Program-made: the position numbers and the translations under genes
Shown: positions 42,350 through 50,275 of the stretch, one piece after another
How positions within the stretch are numbered: position 1 is the stretch's first letter
How the letters are laid out: every line of letters begins with the position of its first letter
Source of the DNA: JAJDUF01 sp965214295
GTDB taxonomy: Bacteria > Chloroflexota > UBA11872 > UBA12225 > JAJDUF01
Direction: 5' to 3'
Assembly (NCBI GenBank): GCA_965214295.1
Contig: OZ243944.1
Coordinates: 496,001 to 560,000, forward strand
Length of the DNA stretch: 64,000 bases
Notes under the pieces: generated by a model
The model's database searches: none
What the model was told of the DNA's origin: nothing
The model's input: the letters and a program-made list of their open reading frames with translations, nothing else

Positions 42350-42925
42350 CTAGCTCAATTCAACGCCGCTTCGGCCGGGAGCAGCGCCGCGACTTGCACC
42401 ACGAGGCCGGGCAAGACCGCCGAGGTCACGGTGTCCCCCAGCCCGAACTGCCGGCGCGACGTGTACCCCGCCGGCCGCGGCATATTCGGCGGCCTTCTCC
42501 ACCCGGTCGAGGCGCCGCGTACGCGGCGAGAGCACCTCAATCACCAGATCGGGCGGATCGGCATACTGCACATGGTAGCGGTCCTCGCTCCCAGCGGCAT
42601 AGAACGTGATGTCCGGATCCCGTATCTTGCCCTCCCAGAGCCGTATGGGCATTGGCGCAAAGAACATGCGCCCCACTCCCCACTGCCTGATGATGGTCTC
42701 CATAGCAAAAGCGAGGTTCTTCACGATCTCCTGGTGTTCCAGGTTCGGCATGTCATGTACCAGTAAACGTCCCTCGGATAGCTCCACGATGTAGTTCGTG
42801 TCCGGGAGCGCGAAATAGGCCGCCTCCGTCCAATGGCTAGTCGCCAGCCAGGCGAGCACCGCGCTGGCCGCCGTCCGGGGTTGCGTCTGAGGGAGCGCGG
42901 AGGGCGGCGCCTCTGTTGTGACCAT
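42350..42925 (-). pseudogene. Broken tandem copy of the Uma2 gene
   Basis: The reading frame matches the intact copy until AAEYAAAG, then ends in an unrelated frame. The cause is a 68-bp deletion relative to the intact copy. In the intact gene GCCGGCCGCG occurs at 41790-41799 and again at 41858-41867. Here only one copy remains (42470-42479), so the segment between them was lost, shifting frame. The original C-terminal frame still encodes YTSRRQFGLGDTVTSAVLPGLVVQVAALLPAEAALN after the lesion. The deletion removes the E-Y-W region. Some residues at the middle differ from the intact copy, so the duplication is not very recent. Confidence 0.85.
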
Positions 42926-42970
42926 GATCGTTCGCCGTCCGAGGAGCGTATGCCTCAAGTCTAGCGCACA

Positions 42971-43801
42971 TCAGCGGCGCTTGGTGCCCGTGCCGGGTAT
43001 CGCGCTGCCCCCGGCCGGCCCTGCTGACTGCCGGGAACGCGGCCATAGTGCCACAAGCACTCCCACCGCCAGCACACCGAGCGCCGCCACGAGCGCGTAG
43101 TGTACGGCGGCCGGCTCCCGGTCGGGCCGTGCATGGACCAGGAGGTTGTCCCGTGTAACCCAGAGCTGGTCCCGGTTCGTGCCGCTGAAGGCCAGGCGGA
43201 ACAAGGCATTGCCGTTGATAAACGCCCCGTTCAGGTAGAGCGCGCCGTCGCGGTAGCCGTTGTTGAAATGTGTCAGGAGCTGAAGCCGTCCGCCCGCCGG
43301 GCCGGGCAGGTATTCGAGCAGCCAGACATAGCGCTGCAAGCGTGAATCGGGGATGGGTGCAAACCGCAACGAGGTCCACTGCTCGGCCGGTTGCCCCGGG
43401 CGCAGGTCCAATACCGGGCGGCGCGGCAGTCGTAGCTCGCGCACCGGAATCTCGACCGTCCGAATATCGCCCCCGGCACGTGGGTCCACGCCCTGGACAT
43501 CGGGACGCAGGTGCAAGATCAGGCGACCGTCGGGGGGAGGACGCTCCGGGTCGGCGGCTAGGACCACGTCAAGGCGCGACAGGTTATTCCGGCGGGACTC
43601 GAACGACTGTCCGACCAGCGTGGGGTGAGCAAACCGCAGCTCGAAGGTGGCCACGAAAGGCGCCGCATGGTCAGCGACTTCAGCCGGCTCTCGGCTCCAG
43701 CGCACCCCGGCGACGACCAGCACAGCACCAAGCCCGAGCGCGATCACGGCCACCCCCACGATCAGTACCTTGCTCATAGCCGCCTGCCCATCTCGCCTCA
43801 T
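42971..43801 (-). CDS. Membrane-anchored protein coupled to the next membrane protein
   Basis: 276 residues from an ATG at 43801 that overlaps the upstream gene stop (ATGA); an ATG at 43777 is possible. It has an N-terminal membrane helix (VLIVGVAVIALGLGAVLVV), a large beta-rich extracytoplasmic domain, then a C-terminal membrane helix (ALVAALGVLAVGVLVALW). The domain has short strands (FELRFAHPTLVGQSFES, VRELRLPRRPVLDLRPGQ). No family recognised. Coupling to the large membrane protein suggests a shared complex or membrane-glycan pathway. Confidence 0.72.
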   Translation of the reverse strand: MRRDGQAAMSKVLIVGVAVIALGLGAVLVVAGVRWSREPAEVADHAAPFVATFELRFAHPTLVGQSFESRRNNLSRLDVVLAADPERPPPDGRLILHLRPDVQGVDPRAGGDIRTVEIPVRELRLPRRPVLDLRPGQPAEQWTSLRFAPIPDSRLQRYVWLLEYLPGPAGGRLQLLTHFNNGYRDGALYLNGAFINGNALFRLAFSGTNRDQLWVTRDNLLVHARPDREPAAVHYALVAALGVLAVGVLVALWPRSRQSAGPAGGSAIPGTGTKRR

Positions 43802-45930
43802 GGTATACCGGCGCGAGTATCGGATTGTGCGAAATGCGCCGCCACCAGCACTACTCCGCACGTGAGCAACGCTGCGAGCGAGAGCCAACGCCCCAGCTGC
43901 CGCGCCGGCGTGGGTTCCAGAAACACCCGTAGCTCATGCCGGCCGGCCGGCACGTCGAACACGATGATCCCCCACTCATCCAACGCCCGCACGGCTACCG
44001 GGCGACCGTCTACGGTGACGCGCCACCCGGCATACAGCAGACGGTGTGCCCACAGCACCGCGTCGCCGGTCGCCAATACGTCAGCGCGAATGTCGCGCGG
44101 CCGCTCCGAGTGTACCGTTATCCGTGCCTCGCCACGCGCCACCCGCAGCGGCAGACCAGACCATCGGTCCTCATGGTAAGGATGGCCGGGCGGTGGCCGG
44201 AAGCGCGGCACCCATCGCTGTAGACTGATCGGATTGTATTCGGCGAAAGGGGGAATCTCACTGCGCCCCTCGACCACCGGCGTTGGGTCTCGCTGTGTTC
44301 CCCAGCCCCAGCGCCACAGCTCCCACGTGCTGCCCATCGTCACGGCGGCGAGCACTACGACGAGCAGCCATGCCGCCGGGGGGCGAAAACGCGCTGCCCA
44401 GGTGCCGGCGGCACAGGCCACCAGCAGCGAAAACGGTCCGAGCAAGCGCCAGGGAAGCTGCACGAATGGAAGCAGGGGAATGTGCGGCCAGAGCGACTTG
44501 GAGATGTCGAGCAGCAGTCCAAGGGCTACCAACGCGCAGAGTAGCCATAAGGCCACGGCGCCGCGGCTGCGTGGCCCTATCACGAGCCAAGCGAGCGCGC
44601 CGGCGAGCAGGAGGACCTGCCAGGCGGACGGGCGGTAGCCCAAGTAGAACTTGTAGGTGAAGTTGCCGTTCAGGGCGTCACGGAGGGCGACGAACTGCGT
44701 CCGATAGTCCACGGCCAGCGCCACGTCGGTCGTCGCAGCGCCGCGATCAGCCAGCGCCGGCAGCCACACCGCGCTGCCGAGCGCGAGGCCCAGGGCCAGG
44801 CCACCCGCCAGCGGGACAAGTGGCGAGTGCAGAGTGAGGAGTGAAGGGCGGAGGCTGCGTGTGGTCAGAGCCAAGCCAACACCATACACCCCGGCCAACG
44901 GCAAGGCGAGCAAGGCACTGATGTTATGAGTGGCCAGAATCGTCGCTACCGCCACCGCAGTCGCCACCAGCCGCGCCCCCGATGGCCGGATCACCAGCCC
45001 ATGGACCGCCCACAGCAGCCAGGGTAAGGCCGCCAGCGCGACGTGCTCCGGCAAGGCCGCCCGCTGGTAGATCGTGATGTAGCGATACGGGGCGTAGACG
45101 TACACGATGGCGGCCAGCACGCCGGCCGCCGGTGAGTGCAGCGCACTATTGACCAGACCGTAGGTGCCGATAGCCGCGGCGATGCCGGCCAGGGCCAGGG
45201 TCAGCTGCAACCCGGCCGCCGCATCAACGCCGGGCAGGAAAGTTGTGGCCGCGGCGAGGGCGTAGGTCAAGGGCGGATAGTACGCCAGCGTAGGCAGCCC
45301 GAACCCGAGAAAGGCCTTGGCACTCCACCAGGGGAGCGGATCACCGGCCAACCAGCCGTCGCGTAGATCGAGCGTGTTGACGAGGTGGAAGGGAGCGTCC
45401 GGTGTCCACAGGTAGCCGGGCGCCAGGTGGGGGATGACGGGACCGAGTCCGAGCAGGCCCACCACGACGACCGGCCACCAGGCCCCCCGGACCCCAGCAC
45501 CTACAACCCCGGTGCCGGTGCTGCTGCCGGAGTACGCCCGGAGCAACACGTAGACCTGCGCGAGCAGCGTGGGCGCCAGCAGCAGGAATATGAAGCGGCG
45601 TTGGATGGTCCCGCTGTGGATGAGGTTATGGTGAAACTCCGGGTCGTTCAAGGCGACCAGCGCGACGAGCCAGCCGGCGGCCAGCGGTGCGAAAGTCCAG
45701 GCGGCCAGGCGGCTCGCGCCAGCGGACGACCAAGCGCCCGGCCGTGCCAACAGCCAACCGTGTACCCACCACCAGGCCAGCAGGGCCAGCCCGGCCAGAG
45801 CTACGATGCCGAGCCAGCCGAGCAGCGCCGCGCGCGACGGCCGGCCGAAGAGGGCCAGCCCCAGGAGCAAGGCCACGGCACTCCAGCTCGCCAGGAGCAC
45901 GAGCGCTGCGCCGCGATCCAAGTCTTTCAT
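43798..45930 (-). CDS. Large multispanning membrane protein (PTPS-related/YfhO-like)
   Basis: 710 residues with about a dozen hydrophobic helices. A region LRDGWLAGDPLPWWSAKAFLGFGLPTLAYYPPLTYALAAA matches the membrane domain often annotated as 6-pyruvoyl-tetrahydropterin synthase-related (PF10131-like), and similar to YfhO and GT-C enzymes. The C-terminal 170 residues form an extracytoplasmic beta domain (WRVTVDGRPVAVRALDEWG.., VPAGRHELRVFLEP). A role in glycosyl transfer across the membrane is likely. It starts at an ATG at 45930, divergent from leuS, and is coupled to the membrane-anchored partner. Confidence 0.82.
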   Translation of the reverse strand: MKDLDRGAALVLLASWSAVALLLGLALFGRPSRAALLGWLGIVALAGLALLAWWWVHGWLLARPGAWSSAGASRLAAWTFAPLAAGWLVALVALNDPEFHHNLIHSGTIQRRFIFLLLAPTLLAQVYVLLRAYSGSSTGTGVVGAGVRGAWWPVVVVGLLGLGPVIPHLAPGYLWTPDAPFHLVNTLDLRDGWLAGDPLPWWSAKAFLGFGLPTLAYYPPLTYALAAATTFLPGVDAAAGLQLTLALAGIAAAIGTYGLVNSALHSPAAGVLAAIVYVYAPYRYITIYQRAALPEHVALAALPWLLWAVHGLVIRPSGARLVATAVAVATILATHNISALLALPLAGVYGVGLALTTRSLRPSLLTLHSPLVPLAGGLALGLALGSAVWLPALADRGAATTDVALAVDYRTQFVALRDALNGNFTYKFYLGYRPSAWQVLLLAGALAWLVIGPRSRGAVALWLLCALVALGLLLDISKSLWPHIPLLPFVQLPWRLLGPFSLLVACAAGTWAARFRPPAAWLLVVVLAAVTMGSTWELWRWGWGTQRDPTPVVEGRSEIPPFAEYNPISLQRWVPRFRPPPGHPYHEDRWSGLPLRVARGEARITVHSERPRDIRADVLATGDAVLWAHRLLYAGWRVTVDGRPVAVRALDEWGIIVFDVPAGRHELRVFLEPTPARQLGRWLSLAALLTCGVVLVAAHFAQSDTRAGIP

Positions 45931-45959
45931 AATGCGCCGATGCCAGCAGCCGGCGCTAC

Positions 45960-46055
45960 CGCGTCATGCCTGCACACGCGGGTATCCATGCATGGATTGC
46001 GGCCTGCGCCGCAATGACGAGTGGTCATGCCCCCACACGCGGGTATCCGTGTGTG
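45960..46055. repeat. Repeats upstream of leuS
   Basis: GTCATGCCTGCACACGCGGGTATCCATG, TGGATTGCGGCCTGCGCCGCAATGACGAG, and GTCATGCCCCCACACGCGGGTATCCGTG lie in a row between divergent genes. The outer two are a related variant. Confidence 0.75.
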
Positions 46056-46083
46056 TACCATCCGGTTCCATGTGCGCCTATTC

Positions 46084-46089
46084 TATAAT
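46084..46089 (+). promoter_or_regulatory. -10 box of a likely leuS promoter
   Basis: A consensus TATAAT follows CTATTC; no good -35 is seen 17 bases upstream. The leader then contains a perfect hairpin ACCGTCC-ATGG-GGACGGT at 46104-46121. Confidence 0.5.
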
Positions 46090-46175
46090 CTCGTTGTGTA
46101 CGCACCGTCCATGGGGACGGTTGGTTGTAGCCGCGCGATTCATTGCGCCCCGCGAGCAGGTAGGAGGAGTCGAGG

Positions 46176-48980
46176 ATGACCACCACGGATGATGCGCCAA
46201 AGCTGCACAATCCGATGGACGTAGATGGTGCAGCGTTGGCGTCGTCAGAGACAGAGGTGAGGGGCGTCACGCCCTATGTGCCACAAGACTTCGAGGCCGC
46301 CTGGCAGCGGCGGTGGGAAGCAGAAGGTCTCTACCGCACACGCGAGGACCCCGACAAGCCCAAGTTCTACGCCCTCGACTTCTTCCCCTACCCCTCCGGC
46401 GACGGATTGTCGGTTGGTCACTGTCGCAACTACATCCCCACCGACACGTATAGCCGCTTCATGCGGATGCGCGGCTATACGGTGCTGCACCCGATGGGCT
46501 GGGATGCGTTCGGTGAGCCGACCGAGAACAAAGCCATCGAAGTGCGCGAGTCGCCGCGGGCGCTGACCGACCGCTACACCGCCAACTATAAACGCCAGAT
46601 GCGGCTGGTCGGTATCTCGTTCGACTGGGATCGCGAAATTGACAGCAGTCTCCCCGACTATTACCGCTGGACGCAATGGTTCTTCTTGCTACTCCATAAG
46701 CGTGGCCTCGCCTATCGCGACACCAACTGGCAGTGGTGGTGCCCCGTCTGCCAAACCACCCTCTCCAACCAGGAGGTCCAGACCGGCGCCGATGGCGAGC
46801 TGTTCTGCTGGCGGGACCACCCCGGGGTGACCAAGAAGCAAATTCCCGCCTGGTTCTTCAAGATCACGGCCTACGCCGAGCAGCTGCTCGCGGACCTGAG
46901 CGAAATTGACTGGCCGCCGCGCATCAAGCTGATGCAGGCAAACTGGATCGGCCGCAGCACGGGCACCGACATCGTCTTCACCGTCGAGGCGCCGATACCG
47001 GGTCGGGACCCGGCACAGGCGGCTGACGGCGGTACCGAGCGCGTCGAAATGCCGGTGTTCACCACCCGGCCGGACACGGTCTTTGGCGTGACCTTTATGG
47101 TGCTCGCGCCCGAGCACGAGCTGGTCCAGCGCCTGACCACGCCGGAGCGGAGCGCCGCCGTCGAGGCCTACGTCGAGCAGGCCAAACGGCAGTCCGAGAT
47201 CGAGCGTACTGCGACCGAACGAGAGAAGAGCGGCATCTTCACCGGCGCCTACGCGACGAATCCCCTGAACGGCGAGCAAGTACCGATCTGGGTAGCCGAC
47301 TACGTGCTCGCCACCTACGGCACCGGCATCGTGATGGGCGTGCCGGCCCACGACCAGCGGGACTTCGAGTTCGCGCAGGAGTTCGGGCTGGACATCAAGG
47401 TAGTCATTGCGCCACCGGGCTGGGACGGCCAGCCGCTAACGCAGGCGTATGTCGGCCCGGGCGAGATGGTCAATTCCGGCTCGTTCGACGGCACCTTCAC
47501 CCGCGCCAACTGGCCCAAGCTGCCGGCGGCGGAACGGGCAGAGCTGGCCGCAGCGTGGGGCTTCTCCGTCGAGGCGGTGGATTCCGGCTTGCGCCGGAAT
47601 GACGAGGGGCAGGACGGTATCGAATCCATCTCCGCTGCCTGTGAGCACCGCGGCTGGGGGCAACGGGCCGTCAACTACCGGATGCGCGACTGGCTGATCT
47701 CGCGCCAGCGTTATTGGGGTAGCCCCATCCCGATCATCCACTGCCCGCGCTGCGGCGAAGTGCCCGTGCCGGAGGATGAGCTTCCGGTCCTCCTGCCCGA
47801 TCTGGACGACATTACCCCCGGCGGCGACGGTCGCTCCCCGCTGGTCCGCGCGACCGACTGGGTCAACGTGGACTGCCCGCAGTGTGGCGGCGCCGCCCAG
47901 CGCGAGACCGACACAATGGGCGGGTTCGCCTGCTCGTCGTGGTATCAGCTCCGCTTCACCGGCCCGGATTACCACGAGGGGCCGTTCGACCCCACGCGGG
48001 CACAGTTTTGGCTGCCGGTAGACCTCTACGTCGGCGGCGCCGAGCACGCCGTCATGCACTTGCTCTACGCGCGCTTCTGGTACAAGGTGATGCGCGATGC
48101 CAACCTGGGCGTACCGGGGAACGAACCGTTTTACAAGCTGCTGAACCAAGGTCAGGTGCATGCCTCGGACGGACGACGCATGTCGAAGTCGCGTGGCAAC
48201 GTCATCACGCCTGACGAAATGGTTGAGCGCTACGGCGCCGACAGCCTGCGCCTGTATGAGCTATTCATGGCGCCATTCGAGCAGGACGTGGACTGGAGCG
48301 AGCAGGGAATCAACGGTCAACGGCGCTTCTTGAGGCGCATCTGGGACCTGATCCTGCACACCGCGAACGCGCCTCACCCCCCGGCCCCCTCTCCATCGCC
48401 AAGCGGTAGAGAGGGGAAGACGGCCGGCCATCCTTCCCGTCATTCCCGCGCAAGCGGGAATCCAGCCCCCCGTCGGACCGCTGACCCGGAGCTGGCCCGA
48501 CAGCTCCACAAGACCATCCGCCGCGTGACCGAGGACATCGAGGCCTTCAAGTTCAATACGATGGTCGCCGCGCTCATGGAGTTCGCCAACGAGCTGGGCG
48601 AGCGCTATCGCGCGGGGACGTGGCAGACACGCCCCTGGGACGAAGCAATCCGCACGCTCTTGGTCTTGCTGGCACCGTCGGCGCCGCACATCGCCGCCGA
48701 GCTATGGCAGCGCATTGGCCAGCCGGGCAGCGTCCACGAGCAGCCCTGGCCGACATGGGACGAGGCGCTGGTCCGCGACGAGCTAGTCACCGTCGTCGTC
48801 CAGGTTGACGGCAAGGTACGCGAGCGGCTGGAGCTACCGGCCGCCGCCGCCGAGGCGGAGGTGCGGGCAGCAGCACAGGCGAGCGAGCGCGTCCAACGCT
48901 GGGTAGCCGACTGGGCGGCCGTCCAGTGGCGCTACGTCCCCGGCCGCATCGTCAGCCTCAACACCAAAGCGCGGCGGTAA
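46176..48980 (+). CDS. leuS: Leucyl-tRNA synthetase with repeat-derived insertions
   Basis: 934 residues from an ATG with AGGAGGAG upstream. Class I synthetase that charges tRNA-Leu and edits misactivated amino acids. The HIGH region reads PYPSGDGLSVGHCRNY. KMSKS is intact as RRMSKSRGNVITPDEM. The CP1 editing domain includes RPDTVFGVTFMVLAP. Two inserts are repeat-read-through: about residues 465-475 (VDSGLRRNDEG) and about 730-770 (PPAPSPSPSGREG then SRHSRASGNP), the second just before the anticodon-binding helices. Zinc-type clusters CPVCQ and CPRCGEV are present. All catalytic motifs look intact. Confidence 0.96.
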   Translation: MTTTDDAPKLHNPMDVDGAALASSETEVRGVTPYVPQDFEAAWQRRWEAEGLYRTREDPDKPKFYALDFFPYPSGDGLSVGHCRNYIPTDTYSRFMRMRGYTVLHPMGWDAFGEPTENKAIEVRESPRALTDRYTANYKRQMRLVGISFDWDREIDSSLPDYYRWTQWFFLLLHKRGLAYRDTNWQWWCPVCQTTLSNQEVQTGADGELFCWRDHPGVTKKQIPAWFFKITAYAEQLLADLSEIDWPPRIKLMQANWIGRSTGTDIVFTVEAPIPGRDPAQAADGGTERVEMPVFTTRPDTVFGVTFMVLAPEHELVQRLTTPERSAAVEAYVEQAKRQSEIERTATEREKSGIFTGAYATNPLNGEQVPIWVADYVLATYGTGIVMGVPAHDQRDFEFAQEFGLDIKVVIAPPGWDGQPLTQAYVGPGEMVNSGSFDGTFTRANWPKLPAAERAELAAAWGFSVEAVDSGLRRNDEGQDGIESISAACEHRGWGQRAVNYRMRDWLISRQRYWGSPIPIIHCPRCGEVPVPEDELPVLLPDLDDITPGGDGRSPLVRATDWVNVDCPQCGGAAQRETDTMGGFACSSWYQLRFTGPDYHEGPFDPTRAQFWLPVDLYVGGAEHAVMHLLYARFWYKVMRDANLGVPGNEPFYKLLNQGQVHASDGRRMSKSRGNVITPDEMVERYGADSLRLYELFMAPFEQDVDWSEQGINGQRRFLRRIWDLILHTANAPHPPAPSPSPSGREGKTAGHPSRHSRASGNPAPRRTADPELARQLHKTIRRVTEDIEAFKFNTMVAALMEFANELGERYRAGTWQTRPWDEAIRTLLVLLAPSAPHIAAELWQRIGQPGSVHEQPWPTWDEALVRDELVTVVVQVDGKVRERLELPAAAAEAEVRAAAQASERVQRWVADWAAVQWRYVPGRIVSLNTKARR
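47578..47604. repeat. GGATTCCGGC-type repeat in leuS
   Basis: TGGATTCCGGCTTGCGCCGGAATGACG is read in frame as DSGLRRND. Confidence 0.85.
48372..48464. repeat. Two adjacent dispersed repeats in leuS
   Basis: A CCCCTCTCCATCG-type repeat (48372-48416) and CGTCATTCCCGC..GCGGGAATCCA (48439-48464) are read in frame just before the anticodon-binding region. Confidence 0.85.
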
Positions 48981-49032
48981 CCCCCTGCCGCTTGGAGCGC
49001 TGCCCGCCACGGCCATGACGAGGAGCAACCGT

Positions 49033-49641
49033 ATGAGCACCCAGGAAAAACGCCTTATCGCCTTGCTTCAGGCCAAGCGCCGCGCGGACCCGAACGGCTT
49101 CCGTAAGTATCTGCCCGGCGTCACCGAGCTTCTGCCGGCGCTGCCCGCCAGACGCCGCAGCACGCGATCCCCGTTCGGGCTGACCGAGCGAGAGCGTGCC
49201 TACCATCGGGATGGGTTGGCGGACACCCTCGGCAAGCTGGAGGCGGGGACGGTCACGGCCGCGGCGGCTGTGAAGGGCCTGCAGCACTGCGCCAACCTCA
49301 TCAGAGACGACAACCTGCCGGAGGAGGTGGGCTACGAGACGCTGAAGGCCCTCATTAGGGCGGCCATCGGCAAGTCCCCGGGATCGTACCGATCCAAGGC
49401 CACCGTGCCGCTCGGCGCGGGCAGCGGCGGCCCGGTTTTGGAGCGAGTCTCGGCCATCAGGGGGGTGTCCCTCGATCTCGATAGGGAGCGGCGCCTCGTC
49501 TCCATCAGCATCCATCCGGGGAAGTTCAGGGAGCGGCGGCGGCTGATGAAGTTCGTCGGAGCAAGTCAGGACCCCGCGGCGGATATCGCCGCCCGGCACG
49601 ACGACTACCTAGCCATGCAGGAGCCACATGGCACTCCCTGA
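49033..49641 (+). CDS. Protein of unknown function, possible antitoxin partner
   Basis: 202 residues, most probably from the ATG at 49033 (MSTQEKRLIALLQAKRR), with a GAGG-type site upstream; an ATG at 49015 would add six residues. I do not recognise the family. It is helical at the N-terminus and has a charged middle. It overlaps the start of a PIN-domain toxin fragment by 14 bases. That arrangement is typical of an antitoxin followed by a toxin, so it may be the antitoxin, but its length is unusual. It follows leuS by about 50 bases. Confidence 0.6.
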   Translation: MSTQEKRLIALLQAKRRADPNGFRKYLPGVTELLPALPARRRSTRSPFGLTERERAYHRDGLADTLGKLEAGTVTAAAAVKGLQHCANLIRDDNLPEEVGYETLKALIRAAIGKSPGSYRSKATVPLGAGSGGPVLERVSAIRGVSLDLDRERRLVSISIHPGKFRERRRLMKFVGASQDPAADIAARHDDYLAMQEPHGTP

Positions 49642-49738
49642 GCGCGTGCTGATTGATACGTCCGCCTTCTATGCCCTGCGCCGCCTACGCCCCACTCGTG
49701 CAGAAATTCACCCTCGTAGTCGGCTGCCGCCGGGGTAG
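49628..49738 (+). pseudogene. Truncated PIN-domain toxin remnant
   Basis: The 36-codon frame begins MALPERVLIDTSAFYAL, a clear PIN-domain N-terminus with the first catalytic Asp in LIDTSAFYAL. After about 17 residues the sequence turns into RRLRPTRAEIHPRSRL and stops. The remaining PIN domain (about 110 residues) is absent, so the gene is a 5' remnant. It overlaps the preceding gene by 14 bases. Confidence 0.7.
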
Positions 49739-49805
49739 GACACGGCTGCTTGGCCGCCAATTTCAGAATGTTACAAGCACATACCGGCGGTTGGAGCCGC
49801 CGTGC

Positions 49806-50057
49806 CTAGCCCTCGTCAATCTCGATGCGGGAGCGGCGGCGGCCGTCGCGGCCCTCGGCACGCTCCTCGGTACGCTCGATAGCCGCGTCCACCAGGCTAC
49901 GGAGCGCCAGCAGCACCTCGCGCTTGGCGTTCAGCAAGTGCTGGCGGGTGTCACCTGGCAGCGGCAGAGGACGCGGCGCTTGCAGCGTGACGCGCACCCA
50001 AGGATCGCGCCCCCCGGCCGGTGCCTGCTCTTGCGGGTCGGTCTCTGCTGCGGTCAT
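49806..50057 (-). CDS. Small conserved-looking protein of unknown function
   Basis: 83 residues from an ATG with GGAGG upstream. An N-terminal P/E-rich part precedes an amphipathic helix (QHLLNAKREVLLALRSLVDAAIE) and a highly charged tail. It has no membrane segment. I do not recognise a family. It lies between the toxin remnant and a divergent membrane glycosyltransferase gene. Confidence 0.65.
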   Translation of the reverse strand: MTAAETDPQEQAPAGGRDPWVRVTLQAPRPLPLPGDTRQHLLNAKREVLLALRSLVDAAIERTEERAEGRDGRRRSRIEIDEG

Positions 50058-50275
50058 CGTCGTATCCTCCCGGACGCCGGCTCTCTGCAGCCCCAACGAG
50101 CGCTGGTCTACCTGGTCTACTTGGATTATAGTAGGCCGGGGTATTCCCCTGGTGCGGACGTCCCCTCCCCAATCCCCAGGGACCGGTACGACGGAACTGT
50201 GCGTGACCGCAGAGTTGGCACGAGGGTCAAAGCCGCTCCAACGGCGAGCAACTTCAGTAAGGTCGCGTAACCGCA

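Noticed and set aside
46090..46175. T-box leader upstream of leuS
   Set aside because: Only a single short hairpin is present, and neither the T-box core nor an antiterminator with a T-run can be found.
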